DNA of 54,960 bases, taken from contig JANYAP010000156.1 of assembly GCA_025361285.1 (NCBI GenBank), positions 1-54,960 of the forward strand. The letters run 5' to 3'. Source of the DNA: Bacteroidales bacterium. Its GTDB lineage: Bacteria > Bacteroidota > Bacteroidia > Bacteroidales > JAAUTT01. The position numbers and the translations under genes were made by a program. Below are positions 17,947 to 25,605 of the stretch, in pieces. Below the pieces are notes generated by a model. The model did no database searches, was not told the origin of the DNA, and saw nothing but the letters and a program-made list of their open reading frames with translations. How positions within the stretch are numbered: the stretch's first letter is position 1; every line of letters starts with the position of its first letter.

Positions 17947-17954
17947 TACCTTTG
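17947..17954 (+). promoter_or_regulatory. -7 promoter element TACCTTTG without an obvious adjacent gene
   Basis: It matches the -7 consensus and has a TTG 24 bp upstream (17920-17922), slightly wider than usual. The next CDS starts 153 bp downstream. The stretch 17961-18107 has no ORF worth calling. Confidence 0.4.
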
Positions 17955-18048
17955 TATGCCTATTAATAAGATAATTACAAATTGACAAAGTTGCAAAGAG
18001 TATATTAATAATTAGTCAATTAATATATTAGCTACAATTATGAAATAG

Positions 18049-18056
18049 TAAATTTG
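18049..18056 (+). promoter_or_regulatory. -7 promoter element TAAATTTG for the PIN toxin-antitoxin pair
   Basis: It lies 52 bp before the antitoxin ATG. A second octamer, TAATTTTG at 18095-18102, lies too near the ATG to leave a leader. No suitably spaced TTG is present. Confidence 0.4.
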
Positions 18057-18107
18057 CATTTGACGCATTAAGTTGTTTTTTTATACGCAATAAATAATTT
18101 TGAAATT

Positions 18108-18359
18108 ATGGAAACAAAATTAACATTGAGATTAAATGATAATGTAATTGAAAGAGCTAAAGAATACGCTTTTAATCATAAGATTAGTCTTTCAAAAATG
18201 ATTGAATCCTATCTTGATAGTATAACTAGACAAAAACTATTAGATCAAAAATTTTCAATTACTCCACTTGTTGATAGTTTGATTGGTGTAATAGATTTAC
18301 AAACTGCCTTTGATTATAAAAAGGAGTATCGTGATTATTTAGATAATAAGTATAAATGA
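18108..18359 (+). CDS. Antitoxin of a PIN toxin-antitoxin pair (DUF6364-like, ribbon-helix-helix)
   Basis: The 83-residue protein begins METKLTLRLNDNVIERAKEY, the pattern of a beta-strand plus two helices found in RHH and DUF6364 antitoxins. The C-terminal part (DLQTAFDYKKEYRDYLDNKY) would be the toxin-binding tail. Its stop overlaps the toxin start by 4 bp (ATGA), so the two are translationally coupled. Such antitoxins normally repress their own promoter. Codon choice is AT-rich with AGA arginine, unlike the housekeeping genes, hinting at transfer. Confidence 0.82.
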   Translation: METKLTLRLNDNVIERAKEYAFNHKISLSKMIESYLDSITRQKLLDQKFSITPLVDSLIGVIDLQTAFDYKKEYRDYLDNKYK

Positions 18360-18772
18360 AAAAGATTTTTGTAGATACAAACATCGTAATAGATTTATTA
18401 TCAAGAAGAGAACCGTTTTTTGAAGAAGCAGCAATATTGTTTTCATTAGCAGACAAAAATGAAGTCGAATTATCAGTTTCTTCTTTAACTATTGCTAATG
18501 CTAGTTATGTGTTGTTTAGGCAAATAGACTCGAAAAGGGTGAAAACAGTTATTAGTAAACTACGATTGATAATAAAGATATTGCCTTTAGATGATAAAAT
18601 AATTGGAATAGCATTGAATGATGATGCTTTTTTAAATTTTGAGGATAGTCTTCAATATTTTACTGCAATTGAACATAGACAAGAATTGATAATAACGCGG
18701 AATCTAAAAGATTTTAAAAAATCAAAATTGCCAACTATGACTGCCAGGCAATTTATTGAAACTATAAAATAA
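18356..18772 (+). CDS. PIN-domain toxin (VapC-like ribonuclease)
   Basis: The 138-residue protein has the PIN fold: acidic D7 and D13 in VDTNIVIDLLSRREPF, and the C-terminal acidic motif in NFEDSLQYFTAIEH followed by LIITRNLKDFKKS. These residues hold Mg2+ in PIN nucleases that cut RNA. The second conserved acid is not obvious in SSLTIANASYVL, as in several Bacteroidota PIN families. It pairs with the overlapping antitoxin. Arginines are mostly AGA/AGG, in contrast to the CGC/CGA-rich genes around it. Confidence 0.88.
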   Translation: MKKIFVDTNIVIDLLSRREPFFEEAAILFSLADKNEVELSVSSLTIANASYVLFRQIDSKRVKTVISKLRLIIKILPLDDKIIGIALNDDAFLNFEDSLQYFTAIEHRQELIITRNLKDFKKSKLPTMTARQFIETIK

Positions 18773-18779
18773 GGCTAGA

Positions 18780-18925
18780 TTTTCACAGCGGCTCTTATCC
18801 AATAAGGGTTTCAGTGGGTTTCGGAGTGCATCACCCGCATCATTTTTCGGTATCGGCAGATAAAGCTTGAGCGCCGCAGATTTATAATTGGGCATAGCCG
18901 CAGACGATAGACATGCTCAAAAGAA
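18780..18925. other. GC-richer non-coding segment after the toxin gene
   Basis: The segment contains GGGTTTCAGTGGGTTTCGGA, GCATCACCCGCATC, AGCGCCGCAGATTTATAATT and CATAGCCGCAGACGATAG. It differs in composition from the AT-rich DNA on both sides and has no ORF, terminator or attC-type core that I can defend. It may be the edge of an inserted element that brought the toxin-antitoxin pair. Confidence 0.3.
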
Positions 18926-18987
18926 AATAATATTCGATAAAATGAAAAATCATTTAACAGTTACTTACAGAATCAAAATAATTTATA

Positions 18988-18995
18988 TACATTTG
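18988..18995 (+). promoter_or_regulatory. -7 promoter element TACATTTG for the HU-like gene
   Basis: It matches TAnnTTTG, 48 bp before the ATG at 19043. No -33 TTG is apparent. Confidence 0.5.
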
Positions 18996-19042
18996 CTAAC
19001 TAGATAAATAAACTATATAGTTCAACAAAAAAACAAATTAAG

Positions 19043-19327
19043 ATGACTAAAAACGATTTGATCATTGAAATTTCCAAAAGTACAAGCGTTGACAAAGCCG
19101 CTGTAGGAAAGACAATTGAAGCTTTAATGGAAAGTATTAAAGGTTCATTAGTAAAAAACAAGAATGTGTATTTGAGAGGTTTTGGCAGTTTTATTGTTAA
19201 GAAAAGAGCAAAGAAAACAGCCAGAAATATCTCGAAAGGCACAACTTTAATTGTTCCTGAACACTTTATACCTGCTTTCAAACCATCGAAAGAATTTGTA
19301 GCTAAGGTAAAATCGAAAGTGAAGTAA
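19043..19327 (+). CDS. HU/IHF-family DNA-binding protein
   Basis: The 94-residue protein matches HU/IHF in length and order: N-terminal helices (MTKNDLIIEISKSTSVDKAA), a dimer core (VYLRGFGSFIVKKRAKKTAR), the DNA-intercalating arm near IVPEHFIPAFKPSK and a basic tail. HU arms usually read ...IPA..VPAFK...; here VPEHFIPAFKP keeps the proline. It bends DNA in the nucleoid. It is monocistronic, with its own -7 box and a terminator hairpin at 19457-19490. Confidence 0.93.
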   Translation: MTKNDLIIEISKSTSVDKAAVGKTIEALMESIKGSLVKNKNVYLRGFGSFIVKKRAKKTARNISKGTTLIVPEHFIPAFKPSKEFVAKVKSKVK

Positions 19328-19456
19328 TATCACTTATTTCCCTTATAATATTCATTAATTGTAGGTTTTCCATAATGATCCTATAAGGTTGCTATAAAAT
19401 TTAACTAAACATTCGATTCAGAAAGCGCTTTGTGTATTGAATGAGTATAATTTACA

Positions 19457-19490
19457 CCCTGCCATAGTCGAGAGATTGGGGCAGGGTTTT
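19457..19490 (+). terminator. Rho-independent-type terminator after the HU-like gene
   Basis: The stem CCCTGCC (19457-19463) pairs with GGCAGGG (19480-19486) around a 16-nt loop and is followed by TTTT. It lies 130 bp after the stop. The stretch 19328-19456 shows no gene. Confidence 0.65.
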
Positions 19491-19595
19491 GTTATTATGT
19501 TGATTAAGAACATATTGATGCGCTTTTATTATTTTACAGTATGAAACAGTTTTTTGCAGCCAATTAAAAAAATGGGTTAATGGTTTTTTAGTTAT

Positions 19596-20582
19596 ATGTT
19601 TATGATAAAGAAATACCTTATATATATTGGCATTACTGTTGCTTTGGGTGTAATTTCTATAGTAATTTACAACAACGATAAAGCGGGTACATTGAAAGTT
19701 GAAAGTAGCGTATTTGCTGTTACCGACACAATGTCTATATCAACTATTAGGCTCAGCGATGGTATTTCGGAGCTCGCCATTGTGAGGCAGGGTAACGGAT
19801 GGAATGTTAATAATGTATTACATGCACGTAGTAAGGCTGTTAAGGCACTTTTGAATGTTATTGCGAACCTAGAGGTAAGCTCGCCAGTTTCGAAAAGTAT
19901 GTTACCCGATGTGTTAAACAATTTTACATACAACGCTTTATTGGTAACGGTAGAGTCGTTGGATGGAGTTTTAAAGGAGTACAAAATTACTGAAAACGAT
20001 AGTTTACGAATAGGCTCGTTTGCTATGCTTATAGGCGATAATACCCCCTACGTGGTTCGAATTGCTGGTTACGATGGGCGCATTAGCAAACTTTTCCCTC
20101 TCGATTACAGGTTTTGGCGCGACAATACGCTGTTTTCCTATCGCTTAGCCGATATATTATCTGTAGAAATTGAATATACTTTACACCCCGAAAACTCCTT
20201 TGCATACCAGTTTTTCGGAATTACCGATATGAAGATTAAGCAGTTAAGCAGCCATAAGATACTTAATATTGAAAAAAATACAGCTCGGAACTTTCTACTA
20301 AATTTTTCGGCATTACCGTATCAATTAATTGATAAACAGCAATCCAAGCACATTTACGACTCACTGATATTGCAAAAGCCATTTTGCGAAATACGAGTAA
20401 AAAATATCGAGAATAAAACAAAAACTGTAAAAACATACCAAATGCCCGACACAAAGAATTTGGGTAAAATTAACATCAATTTTATGTACGCTATCATTCA
20501 GGACGATACAGAACCTGTAATTGTAAAATACGTTGATTTAGACCCTATTATGAAAAGCTTTACCGATTTTTCTTCAAAATAA
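19596..20582 (+). CDS. DUF4340-like membrane-anchored protein
   Basis: The 328-residue protein has an N-terminal transmembrane anchor (YLIYIGITVALGVISIVIY) and then a periplasmic beta-rich region with the DUF4340 look: repeated modules with GNGWNVNN, PVSKSMLPDV, LRIGSFAMLIGDNTPYVVRI and SKLFPLDYRFWRDNTLF. DUF4340 proteins usually sit beside Gld-type ABC transporter genes; here the gene stands alone before dnaN. Function is unknown. The ATG at 19602 is an equally good start. Confidence 0.7.
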   Translation: MFMIKKYLIYIGITVALGVISIVIYNNDKAGTLKVESSVFAVTDTMSISTIRLSDGISELAIVRQGNGWNVNNVLHARSKAVKALLNVIANLEVSSPVSKSMLPDVLNNFTYNALLVTVESLDGVLKEYKITENDSLRIGSFAMLIGDNTPYVVRIAGYDGRISKLFPLDYRFWRDNTLFSYRLADILSVEIEYTLHPENSFAYQFFGITDMKIKQLSSHKILNIEKNTARNFLLNFSALPYQLIDKQQSKHIYDSLILQKPFCEIRVKNIENKTKTVKTYQMPDTKNLGKININFMYAIIQDDTEPVIVKYVDLDPIMKSFTDFSSK

Positions 20583-20694
20583 AAATAGATATATCGTTGT
20601 GTGCAATGATATTTTTTTCGTATTATTGGAATTACTTTTTGTACGAATAATTAATTGAAAGTCAATAATATTTGATAATTTAAAATAGATAGAT

Positions 20695-21819
20695 ATGAAA
20701 TTTGTTGTATCAAGTTCCGATTTGCTTAACCATCTGCAATCGATAAGTAGGGTTATTAGCAGTAAAAATACATTGCCAATACTTGACAATTTCCTTTTTA
20801 ATTTGGAAGCCAAGGTGTTAGAGATTACTGCATCCGATTTGGAATCGACATTTATTACACGGATGACACTCGAGAATGCATCCGAACCAGGTAGTATAGC
20901 TATTCCTGCTAAAATTTTGCTCGACACATTAAAGGAATTTCCCGACCAGCCTTTAACTTTCGACATATCGTTGGAAAACCTTTCGGTAACTATTATTTCG
21001 GCTAATGGACAGTTTAATATTATTGGTCAGAATGGAATTGATTTCCCGCAAGTTCCTAGTGTTAAGTCCGATAAAAAAACATCTCTTCGCGTTAATTACG
21101 AAGTGTTGCTTAATGGTATTTCTAAAACGTTGTTTGCCACTGCCGACGATGAGCTTCGCCCTGTAATGAATGGCGTGTTTATTGAACTTGCTGAAAGCAG
21201 CCTTACCTTTGTGGCATCCGATGCGCATAAACTAGTGCGCTACCGCCGCAACGACGTTAAACCTGGCGTTGAAGCTTCGTTTATTTTACCAAAAAAACCT
21301 GCTTCGTTATTAAAAAATATTTTACCTAAGGAGTCGAACGATATTCAAATTGAATTCGACGACAAAAATGCCGTGTTTACACTTACTAATTTTACCTTAG
21401 TTTCGCGTTTGGTAGAAGGTAATTACCCTAGTTATAACTCGGTTATACCAATGGAAAACCCTAACGCACTTACTATCGATAGGGTTGAGCTTTATAATGC
21501 ACTTCGCCGAGTGTCGGTATTTGCTAATCAGGCTAGTAACTTAGTAAAATTGTCGATAGTAGGCAACGAACTTACTGTTTCGGCTCAGGATTTAGATTTT
21601 TCTATCTCGGCATACGAACGACTTAGTGGTCAGTACGAAGGCGATGATTTAGACATAGGGTTTAAGTCAACTTTCTTTGTCGAAATTCTTTCGAACCTGT
21701 CGTCGGCCGATGTGATTTTGCAAATGAGCGACCCATCGCGCGCTGGCATTGTGGTTCCGGCTCAATCGGATATTGAAGGCGAAGATGTGCTTATGTTGCT
21801 TATGCCAATGATGATTTAA
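20695..21819 (+). CDS. dnaN: DNA polymerase III beta clamp (DnaN)
   Basis: The sliding clamp tethers the replicative polymerase and loads partner proteins. The protein is 374 residues, the usual length, with three clamp domains starting MKFVVSSSDLLNHLQSISRV and ending in the canonical VLMLLMPMMI, close to the E. coli tail. It is followed by a strong terminator and then an exonuclease gene. No dnaA or origin is visible next to it. Confidence 0.97.
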   Translation: MKFVVSSSDLLNHLQSISRVISSKNTLPILDNFLFNLEAKVLEITASDLESTFITRMTLENASEPGSIAIPAKILLDTLKEFPDQPLTFDISLENLSVTIISANGQFNIIGQNGIDFPQVPSVKSDKKTSLRVNYEVLLNGISKTLFATADDELRPVMNGVFIELAESSLTFVASDAHKLVRYRRNDVKPGVEASFILPKKPASLLKNILPKESNDIQIEFDDKNAVFTLTNFTLVSRLVEGNYPSYNSVIPMENPNALTIDRVELYNALRRVSVFANQASNLVKLSIVGNELTVSAQDLDFSISAYERLSGQYEGDDLDIGFKSTFFVEILSNLSSADVILQMSDPSRAGIVVPAQSDIEGEDVLMLLMPMMI

Positions 21820-21964
21820 TTATTGAGAAGGTTAACAATACTTCGGTAAACTCTTTGGTGACTTGGTAATTTGGTGGCTATTACATAATTTTTGCCACTA
21901 AAACACAAAAACACCAAATTACATTAAATCAAAGGGTTAAGGTTAATACAAGCATACATTAATG

Positions 21965-22008
21965 CAAGCGAGGTTGTCTGGATTACTAGATAACCTCGCT
22001 TGGTTTTT
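21965..22008 (+). terminator. Rho-independent terminator after dnaN
   Basis: The perfect 11-bp stem CAAGCGAGGTT (21965-21975) pairs with AACCTCGCTTG (21992-22002), followed by GTTTTT. It lies 145 bp after dnaN and separates it from the exonuclease gene. Between the stop and the stem is a TTTGGTGA/CTTGGTAA word array. Confidence 0.85.
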
Positions 22009-22056
22009 AACTAGCACGTTTTAAGGCTTTAACAATAATAATTGACTAAAACTAAA

Positions 22057-22830
22057 ATGAAATTAAATCTAAAAAATCCTCTCGTAATATTCGATTTAGA
22101 AACTACTGGTTTAAATGTTGTAACCGACAGAGTTATTGAAATTTCGTACCTAAAAGTGTACCCCGATGGTCGCGAAGAATCGAAAACTATGAAGGTAAAC
22201 CCCGAAATGCCAATCGACCCTAAAGCTACAGCTGTTCATGGCGTTACCAACGAGGATTTGAAAGATGCTCCTACATTTAAAGAAATAGCTCATAATCTGG
22301 TTACTGCATTCGAAGGCTGCGATTTTGCTGGGTACAATTCTAATAAATTCGACCTTCCACTTTTGGCCGAAGAATTTCTGCGTTGCGAAATTGATTTCGA
22401 CTTAAAAAAGCGTAAGTTTATTGATGTTCAGGTTATTTTCCATAAGATGGAGCAGCGCACACTTGGAGCAGCATATAAATTTTACTGCAATAAGGAAATA
22501 GAGAATGCTCATACTGCCGAAGCCGATACCAGAGCGACTTACGAGGTTTTGCAATCGCAATTAGATAGATACAAGGATTTGGAAAACGATATCGATAAAT
22601 TGTCGGATTTCTCGGCACAAACAAAAAATGTTGATTTTGTTGGTCGCGTAATTCTTAACGAGAAAAATGTTGAAGTGTTCGGATTCGGCAAGCATAAAGG
22701 TGTTCCCGTTGAGGATGTTTTTGAGAAAGAACCCGCCTATTACGGTTGGATGATGAATAACGAATTTCCTTTATACACCAAAAAGGTGCTTACAGCCATT
22801 AAGTTACGAGGTTTCAATAAGAAAAAATAA
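22057..22830 (+). CDS. DnaQ-like 3'-5' exonuclease with C-terminal DUF3820
   Basis: The 257-residue protein has the DEDDh exonuclease motifs: FDLETTG (D13, E15) and HTAEADTRATYE for the final His/Asp. The C-terminal part (VEVFGFGKHKGVPVEDVF...YYGWMMNNEFP) resembles DUF3820, a small domain often fused to such exonucleases in Bacteroidota. It may proofread or trim DNA or RNA ends. The start is placed at ATG 22057 (MKLNLKNPLVIFD); a TTG at 22042 would add five residues. The FAH-family gene follows after 22 bp, so cotranscription is likely. Confidence 0.88.
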   Translation: MKLNLKNPLVIFDLETTGLNVVTDRVIEISYLKVYPDGREESKTMKVNPEMPIDPKATAVHGVTNEDLKDAPTFKEIAHNLVTAFEGCDFAGYNSNKFDLPLLAEEFLRCEIDFDLKKRKFIDVQVIFHKMEQRTLGAAYKFYCNKEIENAHTAEADTRATYEVLQSQLDRYKDLENDIDKLSDFSAQTKNVDFVGRVILNEKNVEVFGFGKHKGVPVEDVFEKEPAYYGWMMNNEFPLYTKKVLTAIKLRGFNKKK

Positions 22831-22852
22831 TTAAGCAAGGATACCTAATAAC

Positions 22853-23464
22853 ATGAAAATTTTTGCCATCGGTCGCAATTATATCGATCACGCCAAGGAG
22901 CTGAACAACGCGATTCCGCTGGAGCCTATGTTCTTTATGAAGCCCGATACGGCGTTGATACACAATAATCGGCCATTTTTTTACCCCGATTTTACAGCAG
23001 AATTGCATTACGAGGTTGAAATAGTATTGAAATTGAACAAGGTAGGGAAAAGCGTTGACGAAAAGTTTGCCAGTAGGTATTACAACGAAATTGGCATAGG
23101 CATCGATTTTACCGCCCGCGACTTACAAGCTAAATGCAAGCAAAATGGCACTCCTTGGGAAATAGCAAAAGCCTTCGACGGATCGGCTCCTGTGAGTAAC
23201 TTTGTGCCTAAAAATCAATTTATTGACGTTAACAATATCAACTTCCGTTTAGATATTAATGGCGTAACCGTTCAAACGGGCAATACCAAAGACCTTATTT
23301 TTTCGTTTGAGAAGGTTATTTCGCATATTTCCAGATACATAACAATAAAAATTGGCGATTTAATTTTTACAGGAACGCCAGCTGGTGTTGGTGAAGTGAA
23401 AATTGGCGATCGTCTTCAGGCGTATATCGAAAATGAATTGATGCTCGATTTTTATGTGAGGTAA
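22853..23464 (+). CDS. Fumarylacetoacetate hydrolase-family enzyme
   Basis: The 203-residue protein is the short FAH form (YcgM-like). The N-terminus MKIFAIGRNYIDHAKEL is typical. Divalent metal ligands are in LHYEVEI (E54, E56) and IGIDFTARD (D85), and the C-terminal LIFTGTPAGVGEVKIGD is the family signature. Such enzymes act on 2-oxo acids (hydrolase, oxaloacetate decarboxylase or isomerase); the exact substrate cannot be told. It probably shares a transcript with the exonuclease gene. Confidence 0.9.
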   Translation: MKIFAIGRNYIDHAKELNNAIPLEPMFFMKPDTALIHNNRPFFYPDFTAELHYEVEIVLKLNKVGKSVDEKFASRYYNEIGIGIDFTARDLQAKCKQNGTPWEIAKAFDGSAPVSNFVPKNQFIDVNNINFRLDINGVTVQTGNTKDLIFSFEKVISHISRYITIKIGDLIFTGTPAGVGEVKIGDRLQAYIENELMLDFYVR

Positions 23465-23504
23465 CTGTTTTTGCTTAACTGATAATGTTTTACACGCATG
23501 AATT

Positions 23505-24377
23505 ATGAAAGTTTGCGGCTTTACAATAGTTAGAAACGCTATTAAATTCGATTATCCTGTAATTGAGTCGATTATGTCGATTTTACCTGTTTGCGACAAA
23601 TTTATTGTTTGCTTAGGTAATTCCGAAGATACTACCCGACAGGCAATTGAGGCAATTAATAGCGATAAAATTGAAATTATCGATAGCATTTGGGACGATT
23701 CGTTGCGCGAAGGCGGTGCTGTACTTGCTATTGAAACCAATAAAGCTTTCGATGCCATAACTAGCGATTACGATTGGGCTTTTTACATTCAGGCCGATGA
23801 GGTTGTGCACGAAAAATATTACACCGAAATACGCGAATCGATGCATAAATACTTGAACGACAGCTCAGTTGAAGGACTTTTATTTAAGTACGAACATTTT
23901 TTTGGAAACTATAAATATATAGCCGATTCGCGCAAGTGGTATAGACATGAGATACGAATTATCAGAAATAATAAACAAATTCGATCGTATAAGGATGCAC
24001 AGGGTTTCCGAATTTCGGGAACTAATAAACTGAAAGTGAAGCCTTTAAATGCATACGTTTACCATTACGGTTGGGTAAAAAACCCTTATCAACTTAAGGA
24101 AAAGCAAAAGGATTTTAATAAATATTGGCATACCGACGAATGGATTAAAAAGATGGTTGGCGAAGATGATTTGTTCAACTTCAATTGTGTCGATTCCCTT
24201 AATGTTTTCAGGGGCTCGCACCCAAACGTTATGGCCGACCGTATTGCCAAGCGAGATTGGGATTTTGAATTCGATATTTCTACTAAAAAGTTTGACCTAC
24301 GTACTAAAATCCTTTATTTTATTGAAAAGCATACTGGGATAAGGCTTTTCGAATATAAGAACTACCGGTTGGCTTAA
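23505..24377 (+). CDS. Glycosyltransferase family 2-like protein
   Basis: The 290-residue protein begins KVCGFTIVRNAIKFDYPV, as in GT2-like enzymes that open with a nucleotide-sugar-binding strand, and carries WAFYIQADEVVHEKYY in place of the DXD motif (QADE). The C-terminal region (KWYRHEIRIIRNN..., HYGWVKNPYQL) is well conserved in Bacteroidota members. It lacks transmembrane segments. The acceptor is unknown; cell-envelope glycan is the likely target. It follows the FAH gene by 40 bp. Confidence 0.8.
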   Translation: MKVCGFTIVRNAIKFDYPVIESIMSILPVCDKFIVCLGNSEDTTRQAIEAINSDKIEIIDSIWDDSLREGGAVLAIETNKAFDAITSDYDWAFYIQADEVVHEKYYTEIRESMHKYLNDSSVEGLLFKYEHFFGNYKYIADSRKWYRHEIRIIRNNKQIRSYKDAQGFRISGTNKLKVKPLNAYVYHYGWVKNPYQLKEKQKDFNKYWHTDEWIKKMVGEDDLFNFNCVDSLNVFRGSHPNVMADRIAKRDWDFEFDISTKKFDLRTKILYFIEKHTGIRLFEYKNYRLA

Positions 24378-24402
24378 TAAACCTGCCGAAACTATTCTGG
24401 TC

Positions 24403-24430
24403 GTAGACTGTAGGCTAGAGGCTGTAGGAA
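24403..24430 (+). repeat. Heptamer array/family D: GTAGACT, GTAGGCT, AGAGGCT, GTAGGAA
   Basis: Four units in 7-bp phase end in GGCTGTAGGAACTTC, a string shared with the arrays at 25320 and (inverted) 37950. It lies between convergent genes. Confidence 0.65.
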
Positions 24431-24435
24431 CTTCT

Positions 24436-25293
24436 TTACAAGCTATCAAATTCGCGCATTTCCTTATGTAACCGATGGAAGAAGTGCTGGCAATAGAAGT
24501 CGGTATTGCTCAATGTTTTATCTAAGCAAACCTCATTTGGGCTTCTTTTTTTATCGAGTATTTCGTTTTTGATGTAATTTACTACGCCGATAGGGCCTAG
24601 TAGGGTTTGCGGCGAGTATTCTATTCTACCAATCTGAAAATTTAAATCCTTAAAGAAATTTCGCGAGGTTATATATCGTTGATAATGAGCAGTAACAAGT
24701 TGAGGGAAATGAGCAAAGTTTTCGGAGAAATGTTTGTAGCGCCTTTCCATATTGGTTAAAACCGCCTCAGGTATTGCTTTAACGGCTATTTGCCGCAGTA
24801 AATATATTTCGGTATAACGGTATGCTCCAATTGTTCCGAAAGCGTCTAAATCGTCGGCGGTGTTTATAAATACTTGAATATTAAATTCATCGGCTATTGA
24901 TATAGGTTTTAAATATTCTTTATTGTCGTGATTTTCAATAGCATCCAGCACTTGTTCGAAAAAGTCGGGCTTTGGAATATTACACTTGTTAATGAACGCT
25001 TTACACATTTTTCGGCTAATTTTTCCGTGATCTTTGGAAGATGTTTCGCTCATTCCTTGATCGTGGATGAACACCGCAATGATAAGTCGTTCAATATCGT
25101 TTTCGGAAATTATCATTCCATTTTGCGACGTTTTAATAATGAGGTCTTTAGCATATTCCCAAACACGTTTGTGATGGGTTTGATTGTGCGATGGTAAATG
25201 TGTGTTAGCAAATTGCTGTGTACAAGCAATCATCAATGGTTCGAGCCAAATTGTTTCGGTTTTACGAATTATTTTATCGATGTTTGAAGTCAT
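24436..25293 (-). CDS. HD-domain phosphohydrolase-like protein
   Basis: The 285-residue protein has HD-superfamily metal ligands in order: H40/H41 (NQTHHKRV), H77-D78 (FIHDQG), H89 (KDHGK), H122 (ENHDNKEY) and D147/D148 (NTADDLDAFG). It should be a metal-dependent phosphohydrolase of small phosphorylated substrates. No nucleotide-synthesis or GGDEF domain is attached. The substrate is unknown. It is flanked on both sides by family D/heptamer repeats. Confidence 0.85.
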   Translation of the reverse strand: MTSNIDKIIRKTETIWLEPLMIACTQQFANTHLPSHNQTHHKRVWEYAKDLIIKTSQNGMIISENDIERLIIAVFIHDQGMSETSSKDHGKISRKMCKAFINKCNIPKPDFFEQVLDAIENHDNKEYLKPISIADEFNIQVFINTADDLDAFGTIGAYRYTEIYLLRQIAVKAIPEAVLTNMERRYKHFSENFAHFPQLVTAHYQRYITSRNFFKDLNFQIGRIEYSPQTLLGPIGVVNYIKNEILDKKRSPNEVCLDKTLSNTDFYCQHFFHRLHKEMREFDSL

Positions 25294-25319
25294 TGGCGTA
25301 ATTGTTTAGGCTGTATTTA

Positions 25320-25347
25320 TTTAGGCTGTAGGCTTTAGGCTGTAGGA
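25320..25347 (+). repeat. Heptamer array/family D: TTTAGGC/TGTAGGC x2
   Basis: TTTAGGC, TGTAGGC, TTTAGGC, TGTAGGA in exact phase, followed by ACTTC. The flanking bases (GTAAAAT about 15 bp later) are shared with the inverted copy near 37950. Confidence 0.7.
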
Positions 25348-25399
25348 ACTTCAGTGCAACTAGTAAAATCACATTTTTCTTTAAAAATTAAAATATTTA

Positions 25400-25545
25400 G
25401 TTCCGACCTACGTAGTGGAGTTGTCATCCCGACGTAGGTCGGGATCTCAAACGAACGCTCGAAAGTAATGCAATAGCGCACCCGTATTGGATTACCTTCG
25501 GTGAGGGCTTAAATCGAATGTTTTATTTTATTACAAAGCCTAAGG
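25400..25545. repeat. Family A palindromic dispersed repeat, copy 5
   Basis: It has TTCCGACCTACGTAGTGG, TTGTCATCCCGACGTAGGTC, GGATTACCTTCGGTGAGGGC and the tail AAATCGAATGTTTTATTTTA followed by ACAAAGCCTAAGG, the same tail as copy 1. The inner left arm (ACCGAAGGTAATC) is missing, so this copy is rearranged. Confidence 0.75.
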
Positions 25546-25554
25546 TTAAAATAT

Positions 25555-25578
25555 TGAAAATAAGGTTTTACAACCTTA
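25555..25578 (-). terminator. Putative terminator of pyruvate kinase
   Basis: On the minus strand TAAGGTT, loop GTAA, AACCTTA is followed by TTTTCAATATTTT. It lies 28 bp after the stop. The 7-bp stem is AT-rich, so confidence is moderate. Confidence 0.45.
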
Positions 25579-25605
25579 ACCTTTAGCCTACAGACTAAAC
25601 AGCTA

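Noticed and set aside
18780-18925. Integron attC site behind the toxin-antitoxin pair
   Set aside because: No paired GTTRRRY/RYYYAAC core sites with the expected spacing could be found, and no integrase is present.
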